A DNA stretch of 27,946 bases. Source: JAAZNO01 sp012798275. Lineage in GTDB: Bacteria > Chloroflexota > Anaerolineae > B4-G1 > SLSP01. Made by a program: the position numbers and the translations under genes. Below are positions 13,770 through 22,152 of the stretch, piece after piece (positions within the stretch are counted from its first letter, which is position 1; every line of letters begins with the position of its first letter). The notes under the pieces were generated by a model. It saw only the letters and a program-made list of their open reading frames with translations, was not told where the DNA came from and ran no database searches. The DNA lies in the NCBI GenBank assembly GCA_035347995.1, contig DAOPQD010000035.1, forward strand, positions 1 through 27,946, given 5' to 3'.

Positions 13770-15896
13770 TCAGGCAAACAGTTTTTCCATCTCTACAGGA
13801 GTGTAGGGCTTGAGGATCACGTCCTTCGCCCCCAGTTGCAGCAGTTCGGTGGCGCGCTCGGCCCACAGCCGCGAGGCGACCACCACGGTTTTCTCGGCGC
13901 AGCCGGCCTGGCGCAGCCGACGGAGCATGTCCAGGCTATCGGCGGCGACGAGGGCGTTATCGAGCACAATGACATCGTAAGCCTCAGGGGCACCCTCGAG
14001 CTGGCCGGTGCGTGTCACCTGGTTGCTGGCCTGTTCCAGCGTCTTGACGGCGAAGGCGCTCCACGCATCGTCATCATCGAGGAGCAGGATCCGCTTGCCC
14101 GCCGGCAGCGCCGCCGCGGCGGCAGCGCCCGGCGCGGCGGCCGGGAGGCGCATCTCAAAGCAGGCGCCGCCCTCCGGCAGATTGCGCGCGTAGAGGGTGC
14201 CTTCGAGCTGTTTGAGGATCTGCAGCGCGGCGGAAAGCCCCAGGCCCGCGTGCGCCGTGCCCTTCGTCGTGTAGAACGCTGCCCAAATCTTGTCCAGCGC
14301 TTCCGCCGGAATGCCGGCGCCGTTATCGGCGATGCTGACGGCGACGGTGTTGCCTTCGGCCGGCGCGATGGAGATCGTCATCTGTGGCGCGGCGACCCCT
14401 TCCGTGGCTTCCACTGCATTCTTCAGCACATAGGTCAGGGCGCGTCCGAGATGGGTGGTGTCCGCCAGCACCAGCGGCGTGTCGGGAGCGATGGCATAGC
14501 GCACCCGGTCGGGCTCCAGCCCCAACTGCGTGACGGCGTCCTTCACCACATCTTCGAGGAGCGCCGGCCGCGGCCTTTGTTCGCGGGCGGGCCCGAGGAG
14601 GTGCTCCTTCACGTCCACGATGAGCCGCGCGCTCTGCGCGATGATGTCCAGATCCTCGCCCATGGATTCGAGGCGCAGCGGATCCACGCCCGCCAGATCC
14701 TGCAAATCCTGACGCAAGCGTTCGACGCTGGCGGTGATCGGCAGGGCCTTGTTGCCGATCCAGTGAATGGCCTCCAGCGTCGCGGTCGCGAGCGCCTCAT
14801 AGGTCTTGGTGCGGACGATTTCCGCGTGGGCGGCTTCCAGTTCGCGGAGCAGCTGTGCATTTCGCAGGGCCACCGCCAGCTGATCCGCCATCGCCTGCAG
14901 GCTGGTGATGTCGTAAGCGCTGAACGCTTGTTCCTCGACGCTCTGCACCGTCAGCGCGCCGATAACCGTCTCGCCCACGATCAGGGGCAACGCCATCTCC
15001 GAGCGAGTATGTGGCAGATAGGGGTTTTTGAAGTGGACCGGCTCCTCGCCCACATCGAGTGCGATGCGCGCCTTGTGCTGGCTGATAGCGCTGCCGATCA
15101 TGGAATGCCCGCCGACGCGCAATTTGTGCCCCTCGGCGACCATGTGCTTCCCGGCCTCGCCGTGACCGGCGCGCAGCACGGCCCATTCGCCAGCCTCGTC
15201 GAGCAGGAAAATGCCGGCGTAGTAGAAGCCATAGGCGTCGCAGATGATGTCCACGGTGTTGTTGAGCAACACCTCCAGGTCGAGGATGGAGGTCACCTGC
15301 CGGCCCACTTCGGCGGCGGCAGCGAGCAGGCGGGTGCGGCGTTCAAAACGCGCCAGCAGACGCTGATTCTCGCGGTGCAGGCGGGCGTTGTGAATGGCGA
15401 TGGCCAGCTGATCGGCCATGGCCTGCAGGCTGGTGATGTCGTCCTCGCTGAAGGCGGCCTCTTCCGTGCTCTGCACGGTGAGCGCGCCGATGAGCGTGTC
15501 GCCGACGATGAGCGGCAGCGCCATCTCGGAGCGCGTGTCGGGCAAATGGGGATTCTTGAAGTGCACCGGCTCCTCCCCCACATCCAGGGCAATGAGGGCC
15601 CGGCGCTCGCCGGTCGCCCGTCCGATCATCGAATGCCCATCTACCTTGAGCTTGTGCCCCTCGGCGACCATGCGCTTGCCGGCTTCGCCGTGACCGGCGT
15701 GCAACACGGCCCAGCTGCCGGTCTCATCCAGGAGAAATACCCCCGCGTAGTAGAAGCCGAAGGCGTCACAGATGAGATCTACGGTAGTTTCGAGCAGGCG
15801 CTCGGGATCCAGAATGGAAGTGATACTGCGGGCCACTTGCGCTCCGGCGTGCAGGAGCAGGGCGCGACGTTCGGCAAGATTCTCGTTAGGCTTCAT
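13770..15896 (-). CDS. Tandem-GAF histidine kinase with C-terminal receiver
   Basis: A 708-residue soluble hybrid kinase. Two GAF domains (about 24-172 and 195-348) are very alike, sharing FGFYYAG/YGFYYAG, GHGEAGK and GHSMIG, and look like a recent internal duplication. The dimerisation segment has an atypical H-box, EAIHWIGNKALPI, with His378 in place of the usual HELRTPL/HEINNPL. A HATPase follows (about 440-587: LKNAVEATEG, DNGAGIP, AGLGLSAA). The C-terminal receiver (about 601-708) has an acidic pair in LLLDDDD, Asp646 and Lys696. The GAF ligand is unknown. The start lies inside the end of the response-regulator gene (11-nt overlap) with GAGG upstream. Confidence 0.9.
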   Translation of the reverse strand: MKPNENLAERRALLLHAGAQVARSITSILDPERLLETTVDLICDAFGFYYAGVFLLDETGSWAVLHAGHGEAGKRMVAEGHKLKVDGHSMIGRATGERRALIALDVGEEPVHFKNPHLPDTRSEMALPLIVGDTLIGALTVQSTEEAAFSEDDITSLQAMADQLAIAIHNARLHRENQRLLARFERRTRLLAAAAEVGRQVTSILDLEVLLNNTVDIICDAYGFYYAGIFLLDEAGEWAVLRAGHGEAGKHMVAEGHKLRVGGHSMIGSAISQHKARIALDVGEEPVHFKNPYLPHTRSEMALPLIVGETVIGALTVQSVEEQAFSAYDITSLQAMADQLAVALRNAQLLRELEAAHAEIVRTKTYEALATATLEAIHWIGNKALPITASVERLRQDLQDLAGVDPLRLESMGEDLDIIAQSARLIVDVKEHLLGPAREQRPRPALLEDVVKDAVTQLGLEPDRVRYAIAPDTPLVLADTTHLGRALTYVLKNAVEATEGVAAPQMTISIAPAEGNTVAVSIADNGAGIPAEALDKIWAAFYTTKGTAHAGLGLSAALQILKQLEGTLYARNLPEGGACFEMRLPAAAPGAAAAAALPAGKRILLLDDDDAWSAFAVKTLEQASNQVTRTGQLEGAPEAYDVIVLDNALVAADSLDMLRRLRQAGCAEKTVVVASRLWAERATELLQLGAKDVILKPYTPVEMEKLFA

Positions 15897-16314
15897 TTCC
15901 GTCCTCTTCTTTGTCCTCTTCTTCTAAAAGGGTATGGACCAACTCCAGGAGCCCCGCTTCGCGTCCTTTGACGAAATACGCCCGGGCGCCCCGCGTGACG
16001 GCCTCCTTAGCGCGCCCTACCTCGTCGAAGGCCGTGAGCACGATCACTGGCAGGGCCGGCTGCCGGGCCAGCAGCTCGCTGAGCAGCTCCAACCCGGCGT
16101 CGGGATTATCCACCCCTCTCAGGTCCGGCATGTGGAGATCCACGACCGCCAGATTGAAGGGCGCCGCCTCCAGGGCGGCCGTGAAACGCGCCAGACCGTC
16201 GAGAGCGCCTGCCGCTGTCTCCACCTCCATTCCCGCGCGGATGAGCGTCTTCTCCATGCTGCGCCGCACCAGGGGTTCATCATCAACCAACAGGATTCTG
16301 ATCTCGTCCTCCAT
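15886..16314 (-). CDS. Single-domain response regulator with acidic tail
   Basis: A 142-residue CheY-like protein. The receiver has its acidic pair in ILLVDDE, Asp59 in AVVDLHMPDL, Thr in IVLTAFD and Lys116 in YFVKG. An insertion (about residues 66-74, GVDNPDAGL) lengthens the loop after the phosphorylation site. The last 15 residues are strongly acidic (LLEEEDKEEDGNEA). No output domain is present, so it likely acts by protein contact or phosphotransfer. GAGGAG lies 6 nt before the ATG. It overlaps the downstream tandem-GAF kinase by 11 nt and is 75 nt after the other GAF kinase, pointing to one three-gene operon. Confidence 0.92.
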   Translation of the reverse strand: MEDEIRILLVDDEPLVRRSMEKTLIRAGMEVETAAGALDGLARFTAALEAAPFNLAVVDLHMPDLRGVDNPDAGLELLSELLARQPALPVIVLTAFDEVGRAKEAVTRGARAYFVKGREAGLLELVHTLLEEEDKEEDGNEA

Positions 16315-16389
16315 AAATGCTCCTCATTTGTTGAATTATGAATTGACATTAAGGCCATAAATCTCACGCTAAAACGCGGGCGCGGGGCC

Positions 16390-18285
16390 TCATTCCACTG
16401 CCGGCAACGCCACGCTGAAAGTCGTCCCCCTTCCCACTTCACTGGTGACGGTGATTTTGCCCCCCAGTTCCCCGATGATCTGCACGCAGGCAGGGAGTCC
16501 CAGCCCGGTGCCGCCCCGATCCCCCTTGGTGGTGTAGAACGCCATCCAGATTTTATCCAGCTGCTCAGGGGGGATGCCGACCCCCGTGTCGGTCACCTCG
16601 GCGATGACGCGACGCGGCTCCTCGGCGCGCTGCACTGCCAGCCGCAGGCGCCTGACGGGCTGTCCTTCCATGGCTTCCATCGCGTTTTTGATGAGATTGA
16701 TGAACACCCGTTGAAGCTGAATGCGATCTGCCTGAACGGCGGGCGCATCGGCGGCAAAATCGAAGGCGACGCTGTCCGCCGGGATGCCCATTGAGGCGAC
16801 GGTTTCCCTAAGCAACTCTGGCAGAGAAAACGTCTGCACGCGCCGCTGCCGCGCCGGGCCGATGAGGTCCTCCTTGAGGTTGAGGATGGCGCGCGCGCCG
16901 CCCTCGATGATGGCGAGGTCCTCCAGCATCGAGTCCACCGTCAACCCCCGGCGCAGCTGGCGTGGCGCGAGCGTCTCCAGGGCGCTGTGCAGGGCTTCGA
17001 CGTCAAAATCGTGCGCGGCGAGCTGTGCGGCGGCCTCGCGCAACAGCGTGGCGTATTTGTGCTCTTGCAGGTCTGGCGGCATGAGCGCCAACAGCGCGTG
17101 GGCTGCCGTGAGATATCGCGCCAGGTCCTCCCGAATGCGCGCGACGCTGCCCGGAATGGGCGCCGCCTTGTTTCCCACCCAATGGATCGCCTCGCCTGTG
17201 GCCAGCGCGATCGCCTCATAGGTCTTGGAGCGCAGCAGCGCCGCGTGGGCCTCTTCCAGATCGTGCAACAGCCGGGCGTTGTTGATGGCGACGGCGAGCT
17301 GATCTGCCAGCGTCTGCAGGGCCGTGATGTCGTCCTCGCTGAAGGCGTGCTCGTCCGTGCTCTGCACCGTCAGCGCGCCGATGACGGTGCCTCCAACGGT
17401 GAGCGGCAGCGCCAGCTCCGAGCGCGTGAGGGGCAGCAGCGGATTGCGGAAGCGGGCCGCTTCCAGCTCCACATCCAGCGCGATGCGAGCCTGGCGCGTC
17501 GTGATTGCGGCGCCGACCATCGAAGCGCCGTCGAGGGGCAGGTGATGGCCTTGTGCCAGCATTTGGGCGCTGGCTTCCCCCCGGCCGGCACGGAGCACCG
17601 CGAGCTGGCTGTCGGCATCCACCAGAAAAACGCCCGCGTAGTAGAAGCCGAATTCCTCGCAGATGATGTCCACGGTGGCATGGAGCAGCGCATCGAGGTC
17701 GAGAATCGAAGTGATGTTCCGGCTGACCCGCGCCGCAGCTTCCAACAGCCGCGCCCGCCGTCGTGACTTGCTCAGCAGCTCCTGGTTCTGCCGGTTGAGG
17801 CGGGTGTTCTCCTCCAACGCCTGCGTGAGCTCGCGGACCTTCTGCTCCAGGCGTTGAACGACCATTCCCTGGTATTCCGCGCGGTAGGAGTCGTCCTGAA
17901 GCTCTTCCCGTTCCCCGCCCAGATATGCTTCGACGCGCTCCTGAAATTCATCGGGATCAAGGGGCTTGCTGAGGTAGCCATCACAGCCGGAGGCCAGCGC
18001 GCGTTCGCGGACATTCGCGCTGATGTCCGCCGTGAGCGCGATGACGGGGGTGTGCGGCAGCAGCGTCTTGAGGCGGGTGGCGACCTCGTAACCGGTCAGG
18101 TAGGGCATGTGCAGATCCACGAACACCAGATCGGGGTGGATTTCCGCCGCCAGGTCAATCCCCTGCAGGCCGTTTTCGGCCTCGAACACGGCATAGCGGT
18201 GCGATAGCAGCCGTTTTACCAGCAATCGCACGGTGGGTGTGTCGTCAATGCACAGGATTTTCTTCCTGGGGCCGGTCTCTTCCAT
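16390..18285 (-). CDS. Receiver-GAF histidine kinase
   Basis: A 631-residue soluble kinase. The N-terminal receiver (about 8-124) has its acidic pair in CIDDTP, Asp57 (VFVDLHMPYL) and Lys107 (LSKPL). A coiled coil (about 140-180) links to one GAF domain (about 185-338) clearly related to the GAF domains of the kinase at 13770 (EFGFYYAGVFLVDA). The dimerisation segment again carries the unusual H-box EAIHWVGNKAAPI with His368. The HATPase is C-terminal (NLIKNAMEAMEG, DTGVGIP, GTGLGLPA). It leads the three-gene operon and is divergent from the ornithine operon. Ligand and target are unknown. Confidence 0.9.
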   Translation of the reverse strand: MEETGPRKKILCIDDTPTVRLLVKRLLSHRYAVFEAENGLQGIDLAAEIHPDLVFVDLHMPYLTGYEVATRLKTLLPHTPVIALTADISANVRERALASGCDGYLSKPLDPDEFQERVEAYLGGEREELQDDSYRAEYQGMVVQRLEQKVRELTQALEENTRLNRQNQELLSKSRRRARLLEAAARVSRNITSILDLDALLHATVDIICEEFGFYYAGVFLVDADSQLAVLRAGRGEASAQMLAQGHHLPLDGASMVGAAITTRQARIALDVELEAARFRNPLLPLTRSELALPLTVGGTVIGALTVQSTDEHAFSEDDITALQTLADQLAVAINNARLLHDLEEAHAALLRSKTYEAIALATGEAIHWVGNKAAPIPGSVARIREDLARYLTAAHALLALMPPDLQEHKYATLLREAAAQLAAHDFDVEALHSALETLAPRQLRRGLTVDSMLEDLAIIEGGARAILNLKEDLIGPARQRRVQTFSLPELLRETVASMGIPADSVAFDFAADAPAVQADRIQLQRVFINLIKNAMEAMEGQPVRRLRLAVQRAEEPRRVIAEVTDTGVGIPPEQLDKIWMAFYTTKGDRGGTGLGLPACVQIIGELGGKITVTSEVGRGTTFSVALPAVE

Positions 18286-18702
18286 CAGCCTGAACCTTTT
18301 GCCCGCTTTCCACGGAGCGGTTCATCTTAACGCATTTCTACCCTGAATTATAGCCCTGACTCCAGAGAGAATCAAGGCGCACGCCTGGCGCGGGCGTAAG
18401 CGCCTGTGTGGAGGGGTAACGTCGCGTAAGCCTGACGTGGGGGCGCGAGGGGGAGGCTCCACAACGTGACAAATGGGCAGCGAAAAACGGTAATTCGAGG
18501 CTTCCTTTTATGTTAATTGGCTTTAGACTACACAGACATAATGCTGGGAAATTCCAACGGTCGCCAGCCAGGGGGCGCCGGACATGTCTCCCCGCGCGCA
18601 AGATCGTCATCCATCTGCCGCACTGCAGGGCGCCGGGCCTGCATCTGACCCCTCTTGAGGCGCAACCCAAAAATCCAGCCACAAATCATGGAGGAGCTGA
18701 AG
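18286..18702. other. Intergenic region between kinase operon and ornithine operon
   Basis: A 417-nt divergent spacer with no gene. On the plus strand, TTAATT (18513-18518) and CATAAT (18537-18542) with 18-nt spacing are a weak promoter candidate for the ornithine operon, leaving a leader of about 150 nt. I looked for a cobalamin riboswitch because the operon uses B12 and did not find a convincing B12-box. An internal inverted pair AGGCGC/GCGCCT lies near 18376-18403. Confidence 0.5.
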
Positions 18703-19743
18703 ATGAGACCGATGCGTGTGTTGCAGTGGGGATTGGGCGCGATGGGCAGCGGGATGGCCCGCCTGATGCTGGAGAAATCCGGCCTGGAGATTGTGGCGGC
18801 GGTGGATGCGCGCCCCGATTACGTCGGCCAGGATTTGGGCGAGGTGCTTGGCGTGGGCAAGACGCTCGGCGTCGTTGTGACCGACCGGCCCGAAACGGTG
18901 CTGGATAAGGACGCCGTGGACATCGTCGTCATCGCCACGACTTCCTGGGTCAAAGAGCAAATGGCGGATCTCACCCGCATCATCACCGCGGGCATCAACT
19001 GCATCTCCATCGCCGAGGAGATGGCGGACGCCTGGGCGCAGAATCCCCAGCTGGCCGACGAGCTCGACGCGCTGGCGCTGGAGCACGGCGTCACGGTCCT
19101 CGGCACCGGCGTGAACCCCGGCTTCGTGCTCGACCTGCTGGTCGTGGCGCTCACGGGCGGCAATCACACCGTCGAGCGCATCGAGGCTTCGCGCGTGAAC
19201 GACCTCAGTCCCTATGGCCCCACGGTGATGCGGACGCAGGGCGTGGGCACGACGCCGGAAGCCTTCCGCGCGGGCGTAGCCGATGGTTCCATCGTGGGTC
19301 ACGTTGGCTTCCCCGAATCCATTCACATGATCAGCGACGCGCTCGGCCTCGGCGTGGACCGCATCGAGCAGAGCCGCGAGCCGATCATCAGCCATGTCCG
19401 CCGTGAGACCCCGCACGTCGTCGTCGAGCCGGGGATGGTCGCCGGCTGCGCGCACATCGGCGTTGGCTATCGCGGCGATAAGGAAGTTATTCGGCTCATC
19501 CATCCGCAGCAGATTCACCCGCAGTTGGAGGCCCAGGACACGGGCGATTACATCCACATCTACGGCAAGCCGGAAATCCACATGGCCATCAAGCCGGAGA
19601 TTGCGGGCGGCATCGCCACGATGGGCATCGCCGTCAACATGATCCCGCACGTCATCGCCGCGACCCCCGGCCTCAAGCGGATGATTGATCTGCCCGTCCC
19701 GGCGGCGTTGATGGGCGAGAGCGCGTACACTCGGCGCGTTTGA
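18703..19743 (+). CDS. ord: 2,4-diaminopentanoate dehydrogenase
   Basis: A 346-residue NAD(P)-dependent dehydrogenase. In oxidative ornithine fermentation it converts 2,4-diaminopentanoate to 2-amino-4-oxopentanoate and ammonia. The N-terminal Rossmann motif is LQWGLGAMGSGMARLML. The body resembles the dihydrodipicolinate-reductase-like fold of Ord, with GTGVNPGFVLDLL and the C-terminal KPEIAGGIATMGIAVNMIPH. The start at 18703 is chosen because GGAGGAG lies 6 nt before it; an ATG at 18688 and a TTG at 18655 are weaker. It is the first gene of a five-gene run with ortA, ortB, oraS and oraE, which fixes the identity. Confidence 0.93.
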   Translation: MRPMRVLQWGLGAMGSGMARLMLEKSGLEIVAAVDARPDYVGQDLGEVLGVGKTLGVVVTDRPETVLDKDAVDIVVIATTSWVKEQMADLTRIITAGINCISIAEEMADAWAQNPQLADELDALALEHGVTVLGTGVNPGFVLDLLVVALTGGNHTVERIEASRVNDLSPYGPTVMRTQGVGTTPEAFRAGVADGSIVGHVGFPESIHMISDALGLGVDRIEQSREPIISHVRRETPHVVVEPGMVAGCAHIGVGYRGDKEVIRLIHPQQIHPQLEAQDTGDYIHIYGKPEIHMAIKPEIAGGIATMGIAVNMIPHVIAATPGLKRMIDLPVPAALMGESAYTRRV

Positions 19744-19748
19744 AATGC

Positions 19749-19817
19749 AGGACGCAGATTTCGCAGATTAACGCGGATAAGAAAAAATCAGCGCGTATCT
19801 ACGTTAACCTGCGTCCT
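19749..19817. repeat. Imperfect long hairpin between ord and ortA
   Basis: AGGACGCAG at 19749 pairs with CTGCGTCCT at 19809-19817. A further imperfect stem (GATTAACGCGGATA with TATCTACGTTAAC) lies inside and the loop is A-rich. Similar GGACGCAGATT...CTGCGTCC units are common intergenic repeats in many bacteria. It lies within the operon transcript and might partly terminate transcription or protect RNA. Confidence 0.75.
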
Positions 19818-19844
19818 AAAATTTTGTTAATAAAATTTTGTTAA
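19817..19844 (+). repeat. Tandem 14-nt AT-rich repeat before ortA
   Basis: TAAAATTTTGTTAA occurs twice in tandem (19817-19830 and 19831-19844), directly followed by the ortA ribosome binding site GGAGG. It is strikingly AT-rich in a GC-rich operon. It may enhance ribosome loading or be a promoter or operator; this is inferred. Confidence 0.7.
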
Positions 19845-19856
19845 TATGGAGGATTT

Positions 19857-20138
19857 ATGACCAAAGTACAGGCCGGAACCTGGGTCGAAATCGAACAAAT
19901 CGTGTTGACGCCGGAAGAGCGCGCACCGTCGCTGCCGCCGGAGACGCAGGCCGTGCCCTATGTGATGCGCGTCTCCGGCTTTTTGCTGGAAGACGCCGAC
20001 TTGGGACAGGAGGTGCGCATCCGCACGCTCATCGGGCGCGAGCTGCGCGGTACCCTCCGGGTGATCAATCCCAGCTATACCCACAGCTTTGGCGAGACGG
20101 TGCCGGAACTGTTGACCATCGGCATAGGTGATGAGTAA
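19857..20138 (+). CDS. ortA: 2-amino-4-oxopentanoate thiolase, alpha subunit
   Basis: A 93-residue small subunit of the thiolase that, with OrtB, cleaves 2-amino-4-oxopentanoate with CoA to alanine and acetyl-CoA. The sequence has the OrtA layout: GTWVEIEQIVLTPEERAP near the start, PYVMRVSGFL, RTLIGRELRGTLRVINPSYT and HSFGETVPELLTIG. GGAGG lies 5 nt before the ATG. The last codons (GGT GAT GAG TAA) are themselves the first copy of a repeat that continues past the stop. Identity rests on sequence plus position between ord and ortB. Confidence 0.93.
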   Translation: MTKVQAGTWVEIEQIVLTPEERAPSLPPETQAVPYVMRVSGFLLEDADLGQEVRIRTLIGRELRGTLRVINPSYTHSFGETVPELLTIGIGDE

Positions 20139-20190
20139 GGGGTAACGGGTGATGAGTAAGGGGTCACCCATCACCCATTACTATTTTCCA
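20127..20190 (+). repeat. Heptamer-phased repeat between ortA and ortB
   Basis: GGTGATGAGTAAGGGGT occurs at 20127-20143 and 20148-20164, offset by 21 nt (three heptamers). CACCCAT CACCCAT TACTATT TTC follows, then the ortB ribosome binding site. GGGTGAT (20147-20153) can pair with ATCACCC (20170-20176). The first copy supplies the ortA stop codon. Confidence 0.8.
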
Positions 20191-20201
20191 GGAGATATTC
20201 T

Positions 20202-21602
20202 ATGACAATACACGACACATCCTACGCCGCCGTGATGGCGCGCAAAAACGAGATTATGAAGCAGTCGTTGGGCATTGACTACGACGACTACATCCAGAGC
20301 CCCATCGCCTTCGATTACGAGCGGATGCTGGCGGAAACAGGCTACACGATGGAGGACATCCGCCGCATTCAGCGGGAGACGAAGGTGGGCGACACGCCGC
20401 TCTTCGAGCTGCGCAACCTCACCGCCGCCGTGCGCCGCATCTCCGAGCCGGGCAAGGGCGCGACGATCCTGCTCAAGGATGAGGCCGCCAACGCCTCCGG
20501 CAGCTTCAAGGCGCGGCGGGCCGCCATCAGCGCCTATCAGGCGTGGATCAAGGGCTACCAGGGGATGATTGCCGCCACGAGCGGCAACTACGGCGCGGCG
20601 GTCGCCTCGCAGGCGGCGCAACGCGGCCTCAAGGCCATCATCGTCCAGGAGGTCTTCGACAGCCGGGGCGTGGGTCAGCCGGAAATCGTGGAGAAGGGCC
20701 GCAAATGTGAAGCCTACGGCGCGGAGGTACTCAAGCTCTCCGTCGGACCGGAGCTCTTCTACATGCTGCTGCGCACGCTGGAGGAGACCGGCTTCTTCAA
20801 TGCCAGCCTCTACACGCCGTTCGGCATTCGCGGCGTGGAGAGCCTGGGCTACGAGATCGCGGAACAGGTGCGGGCGCGCTACGGTAAGGACCCCGATGCG
20901 GTGGTGATCACGCACGCGGGCGGCGGGAATCTCACCGGCACGGCGCGGGGGCTGCTCCAGGCTGGCTGCGTCGGGACGCGCATCGTGGCCTGCTCGGTGG
21001 ACTTGAGCGGCTTGCACATGGCCTCCGACCGCGACTTCAACCGCAAGTCGTTCACGACCGGACACACGGGCTTCGGCGTACCGTTCGCCACATGGCCGGA
21101 TCGCGTGGACGTGCCACGCAACGCGGCGCGCAGTCTGCGCTACATGGACGAGTACCAGCTGGTGACGCAGGGGGAGGTGTTCTACATCACGGAGCTGCTC
21201 ACCAAGCTCGAGGGGATCGAGCGGGGGCCGGCGGGCAACATCAGCCTTACCGCCGCCGTCACCCTGGCCCGGCAGATGGATGAGGATCAGATTGTGGTGG
21301 TGCAGGAGACCGAGTACACCGGCGCGGGGAAGCATCACAACAGCCAGCTGGCGTTTGCGCGTGCCAATGGCATCGAAGTGCGGCGCGGCGATCCCGCTGA
21401 GAGCATCCCCGGCGTGAGCATCATCATCCCGGAGCGGCTGGCGCAGGTGCAGGGCCGCGTCCAGGACCTGGACAAGCTCCGCCGCTCGTACCTCAAGAAC
21501 GCGGCGAGCGTCCTCCCCGTCGCGGAGTGGACCGACAATGATGTCGCGTTCCTCGCGGCAGATGTGAAGAAGACGGTGGCGTGGGTGAGGAGGAATGCGT
21601 AA
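20202..21602 (+). CDS. ortB: 2-amino-4-oxopentanoate thiolase, beta subunit (PLP)
   Basis: A 466-residue PLP enzyme of the threonine-synthase/fold-type II group, the catalytic subunit of the OrtAB thiolase. The PLP lysine is probably Lys103 in NASGSFKARRA. The glycine-rich cofactor loops are ATSGNYGAAVAS and HAGGGNLTGTARG. The length matches known OrtB proteins. AGGAG precedes the ATG by 8 nt. The gene is preceded by the heptamer/CTATTTTC leader and followed by the 21-unit heptamer array. Confidence 0.94.
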   Translation: MTIHDTSYAAVMARKNEIMKQSLGIDYDDYIQSPIAFDYERMLAETGYTMEDIRRIQRETKVGDTPLFELRNLTAAVRRISEPGKGATILLKDEAANASGSFKARRAAISAYQAWIKGYQGMIAATSGNYGAAVASQAAQRGLKAIIVQEVFDSRGVGQPEIVEKGRKCEAYGAEVLKLSVGPELFYMLLRTLEETGFFNASLYTPFGIRGVESLGYEIAEQVRARYGKDPDAVVITHAGGGNLTGTARGLLQAGCVGTRIVACSVDLSGLHMASDRDFNRKSFTTGHTGFGVPFATWPDRVDVPRNAARSLRYMDEYQLVTQGEVFYITELLTKLEGIERGPAGNISLTAAVTLARQMDEDQIVVVQETEYTGAGKHHNSQLAFARANGIEVRRGDPAESIPGVSIIIPERLAQVQGRVQDLDKLRRSYLKNAASVLPVAEWTDNDVAFLAADVKKTVAWVRRNA

Positions 21603-21614
21603 AGGGGTAATGGG

Positions 21615-21761
21615 CCAGCAACCAGCACCCAGCAACCAACCACCAACCACCAGCCACCAGCCACCAGTAACCAGTAACCAGTAACCAGTAACCAGCCACC
21701 AGCAACCAGCACCCAGCCACCAGTAACCAGCAACCAGCAACCAGTAACCAGTAACCAGCAA
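21615..21761 (+). repeat. Heptamer tandem array (21 units) between ortB and oraS
   Basis: Twenty-one contiguous 7-nt units in perfect phase, nearly all fitting CCAGYMA: CCAGTAA, CCAGCAA, CCAGCCA, CCAGCAC, plus two CCAACCA. It fills most of the 186-nt gap between the two genes. No indels break the phase. It resembles the short tandemly repeated heptanucleotides of cyanobacteria. There is no stop-free plus-strand gene in it; the antisense frame is low complexity. Confidence 0.95.
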
Positions 21762-21788
21762 CCACAATACCAACTGAGGAGTACAAAC

Positions 21789-22139
21789 ATGACCGAAGAC
21801 CGTATCGCCAAATTTGAGGAACGTCGCGCGCGGCTGGAGCAGCTGAGCGACGAGGAGTTGAAGACGCGCTTCTGGGAGCTCTGCGACCAGGTCGTCGCGC
21901 CGATGGTGGACCTGGCGCGCACGCATACCTCACCTTCCATCGAGCGCTCAGTGCTGCTGCGGATGGGCATTGATAGCGTCACGTCGCAGGGCGTGGTGAA
22001 CCGCATACTGGAAGCGGGCCTGCTCGGCAAGGGCGCGGGGCATGTGGTCCTCAAGGTCGCGGAAAAGCGCGGCGTGGACATTCCCGCCGCCGCCGCGTTG
22101 ATTGTGGAGGACAAGGAAGTCCTGCAGGGGCTATGGTAG
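21789..22139 (+). CDS. oraS: D-ornithine 4,5-aminomutase, small subunit
   Basis: A 116-residue alpha subunit of the adenosylcobalamin- and PLP-dependent mutase that moves the terminal amino group of D-ornithine to C4. It has the typical start RIAKFEERRARLEQLSDEEL and the conserved stretches HTSPSIERSVLLRMGIDS and GAGHVVLKVA. The length is normal for OraS. GAGGAG lies 8 nt before the ATG. Its stop is 13 nt before the large-subunit start. Confidence 0.94.
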   Translation: MTEDRIAKFEERRARLEQLSDEELKTRFWELCDQVVAPMVDLARTHTSPSIERSVLLRMGIDSVTSQGVVNRILEAGLLGKGAGHVVLKVAEKRGVDIPAAAALIVEDKEVLQGLW

Positions 22140-22152
22140 GGGTAAGGAGAAT

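Noticed and set aside
13395..15971. An 858-codon plus-strand frame antisense to the tandem-GAF kinase
   Set aside because: It is a GC-rich shadow of the kinase frame, has no recognisable domains, and the opposite strand carries a complete kinase with all motifs.
18286..18702. Cobalamin riboswitch ahead of the ornithine operon
   Set aside because: Expected because OraE uses B12, but I could not find a B12-box or the conserved core pairing in this spacer.
21615..21761. CRISPR-like array between ortB and oraS
   Set aside because: Units are 7 nt with no spacers, so it is a simple tandem repeat.
20181..21926. A 581-codon minus-strand frame across ortB and the heptamer array
   Set aside because: Antisense shadow; the Trp/Leu/Val-rich part is only the translated heptamer repeat.
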